This document shows, one piece after another, positions 5,412 to 6,569 of a stretch of 6,569 bases of DNA. Position numbers and translations under genes: made by a program. Position 1 is the first letter of the stretch, and each line of letters opens with the position of its first letter. Origin of the DNA: Legionella genomosp. 1. GTDB lineage: Bacteria > Pseudomonadota > Gammaproteobacteria > Legionellales > Legionellaceae. The notes beneath the pieces were generated by a model, which was given only the letters and a program-made list of their open reading frames with translations, ran no database searches and was not told the DNA's origin. Location of the stretch: the NCBI GenBank assembly GCA_945865355.1, contig CAMBDN010000141.1:1-6569 (forward strand), read 5' to 3'.

Positions 5412-6569
5412 TCACTTTTGTTTTGAATATTGTGCTTTGAGCCACATCGGCGCGACAAGGGTTGTTACAATAACCATCAAGATAATTGCAGAAAACAATT
5501 GATCCGAAATCACCCCTAGTGTTCTACCAATTGAGGCAAACACCAAACCCACTTCCCCTCGTGGTAACATCCCAATCCCAATCAGTAACCTATCACCTTT
5601 ATGGCGACTACCTAAACCACTGACTAATTTCCCTATAACAGCGGCAACAATTAAGCAACTGGCCGTCAATAGCACATGCCAATCAAAAAATGATTCCATT
5701 TTAACTTGAATACCAATCAACATAAAAAATAGTGGTGCAAGCAATGCCTCTAATGGCGCCACTAACTCTTTAATTCCTAGAGGATTTTTATGAGAGCCAT
5801 CTCGCTCTGCAAAAAAACCATCATGGATAATAACCCCCGCGGCAAATGCACCAATGATGGTAGCCAACTGCACCAATGTTGCGAACCACGACAAACCCAT
5901 AACAAATAAAAATGCAGTACATAGTTTTGCTTCCCAGGGATCCATAAACGAAAAAAAATGAACAGCTCTTCGTAATGCCCAAGGCCCAATCAACAAAGCT
6001 CCTACAAAAAACACAATCGCTAGAGCGATAATTTGGCTCACCATGCCTAGGTTAACGATACCATTAACGACTAAGCTGCTGACAATCGCAAGAATAACCA
6101 GACCTAAAATGTCGTCGATCATTGCTGCTCCAAGTATGGTCTTGGCCGCGTGCGTATGTAATTTTTTCATTTCTTTAAGCACACGGGCCGTTATACCAAC
6201 ACTGGTTGCTGATAAAGTCGCAGCAACGAAGAGATCGGCTTGAAATGATGAGTTTGGGGTCAAGAAACGGGTAACCAATAAACCCAGCAGTATAGGCGCC
6301 AACACCCCAATCAGAGCGACCAACAGCGATTCACGGCCTGTTTTCTTAATCTCTGAAACGGAACTCTCTAAACCGACCATGAATAATAAAAAAATGACAC
6401 CATAGCGAGAGAAAATATCAACAACATAAGCAATTTTTATGAGATCAATGCCATTAGGGCTACTGAGTGCGCTCATAACCTGCTTGGCATATAACGGATT
6501 GGTTATCGTCTTATTGACAGCCTCCGTCATGTTAGCCCCAGTCAGCAGATCTCGCATAACAAGAAAGAT
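5412..6569 (-). CDS. CPA2-family Na+(K+)/H+ antiporter, C-terminal part (5' end outside window)
   Basis: This is a polytopic inner-membrane monovalent cation:proton antiporter of the KefB / NapA / GerN type (Pfam Na_H_Exchanger). The visible part is 385 residues and open to the window edge. An ATG at 6557 exists, but family members begin with one or two more membrane segments, so the gene very probably starts outside. Numbered from the first visible codon, signatures are FLLFMVGLES (60-69), LSATSVGITARVLKEM (119-134) and ILGAAMIDDILGLVIL (145-160), with the Asp152-Asp153 pair typical of electrogenic NapA-like exchangers. Further motifs are LFFMLIGIQVKM (280-291) and GMLPRGEVGLVFASIG (333-348). 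About ten hydrophobic segments are visible. The protein ends shortly after its last membrane segment (WLKAQYSKQK), so it lacks the TrkA-N/RCK regulatory domain of KefB and KefC. Ion preference is not decidable from sequence. nadC lies 55 nt downstream on the same strand. Confidence 0.92.
   Translation of the reverse strand: MFLVMRDLLTGANMTEAVNKTITNPLYAKQVMSALSSPNGIDLIKIAYVVDIFSRYGVIFLLFMVGLESSVSEIKKTGRESLLVALIGVLAPILLGLLVTRFLTPNSSFQADLFVAATLSATSVGITARVLKEMKKLHTHAAKTILGAAMIDDILGLVILAIVSSLVVNGIVNLGMVSQIIALAIVFFVGALLIGPWALRRAVHFFSFMDPWEAKLCTAFLFVMGLSWFATLVQLATIIGAFAAGVIIHDGFFAERDGSHKNPLGIKELVAPLEALLAPLFFMLIGIQVKMESFFDWHVLLTASCLIVAAVIGKLVSGLGSRHKGDRLLIGIGMLPRGEVGLVFASIGRTLGVISDQLFSAIILMVIVTTLVAPMWLKAQYSKQK

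Noticed and set aside
5357..5458. 34-residue N-terminal extension of NadC reaching into the antiporter gene
   Set aside because: It reads through the intergenic hairpin, has no NadC similarity, and ATG 5356 has a good ribosome binding site.

Overview
The window carries six protein-coding genes, all on the minus strand, so transcription runs from high to low coordinates. In that order they are a CPA2-type Na+/H+ antiporter (5' end outside the window), nadC, a murG-type glycosyltransferase gene, an M20-family metallopeptidase gene, mreB, and the start of mreC (3' end outside the window). I see no tRNA, rRNA, CRISPR array, transposase or phage gene. No gene-free stretch exceeds about 220 bases.

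The MreB, MreC and NadC proteins look gammaproteobacterial: MreB aligns with the E. coli protein almost throughout. Base composition is moderately AT-rich. The MurG-type protein is not the usual gammaproteobacterial form. It has the FTGGGTAGHV / SSGKLRRYF / VFSKGGF / HESD signatures that I associate with the second MurG of Bacillus and Clostridium. I recall a similar protein from Legionella, so a Legionellales-like gammaproteobacterium is my best guess. That is inference from memory, not shown by the sequence.

Layout: the antiporter (5412 to beyond 6569) is followed after 55 nt by nadC (4520-5356), and a small hairpin lies in that gap. A gap of about 170 nt before murG holds a degenerate palindromic element (two overlapping inverted repeats) and a possible 17-codon ORF whose TGA overlaps an ATG upstream of murG. 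murG (3275-4348) overlaps the M20 peptidase gene (1858-3282) by 8 nt, so these two are probably translationally coupled. After a 222-nt gap that should hold the mre promoter come mreB (598-1635) and mreC (1-484). A 14-bp interrupted stem-loop lies in the gap between mreB and mreC.

Functionally, mreB and mreC belong to the elongasome, which directs side-wall peptidoglycan synthesis. The MurG-like enzyme would make lipid II or a related lipid-linked glycan. The M20 peptidase is of unknown substrate. nadC supplies NAD precursor, and the antiporter handles ion and pH homeostasis. The most notable points are the unusual MurG type, which sits beside mre rather than beside ftsW/murC, and the structured intergenic regions around murG and between mreB and mreC.
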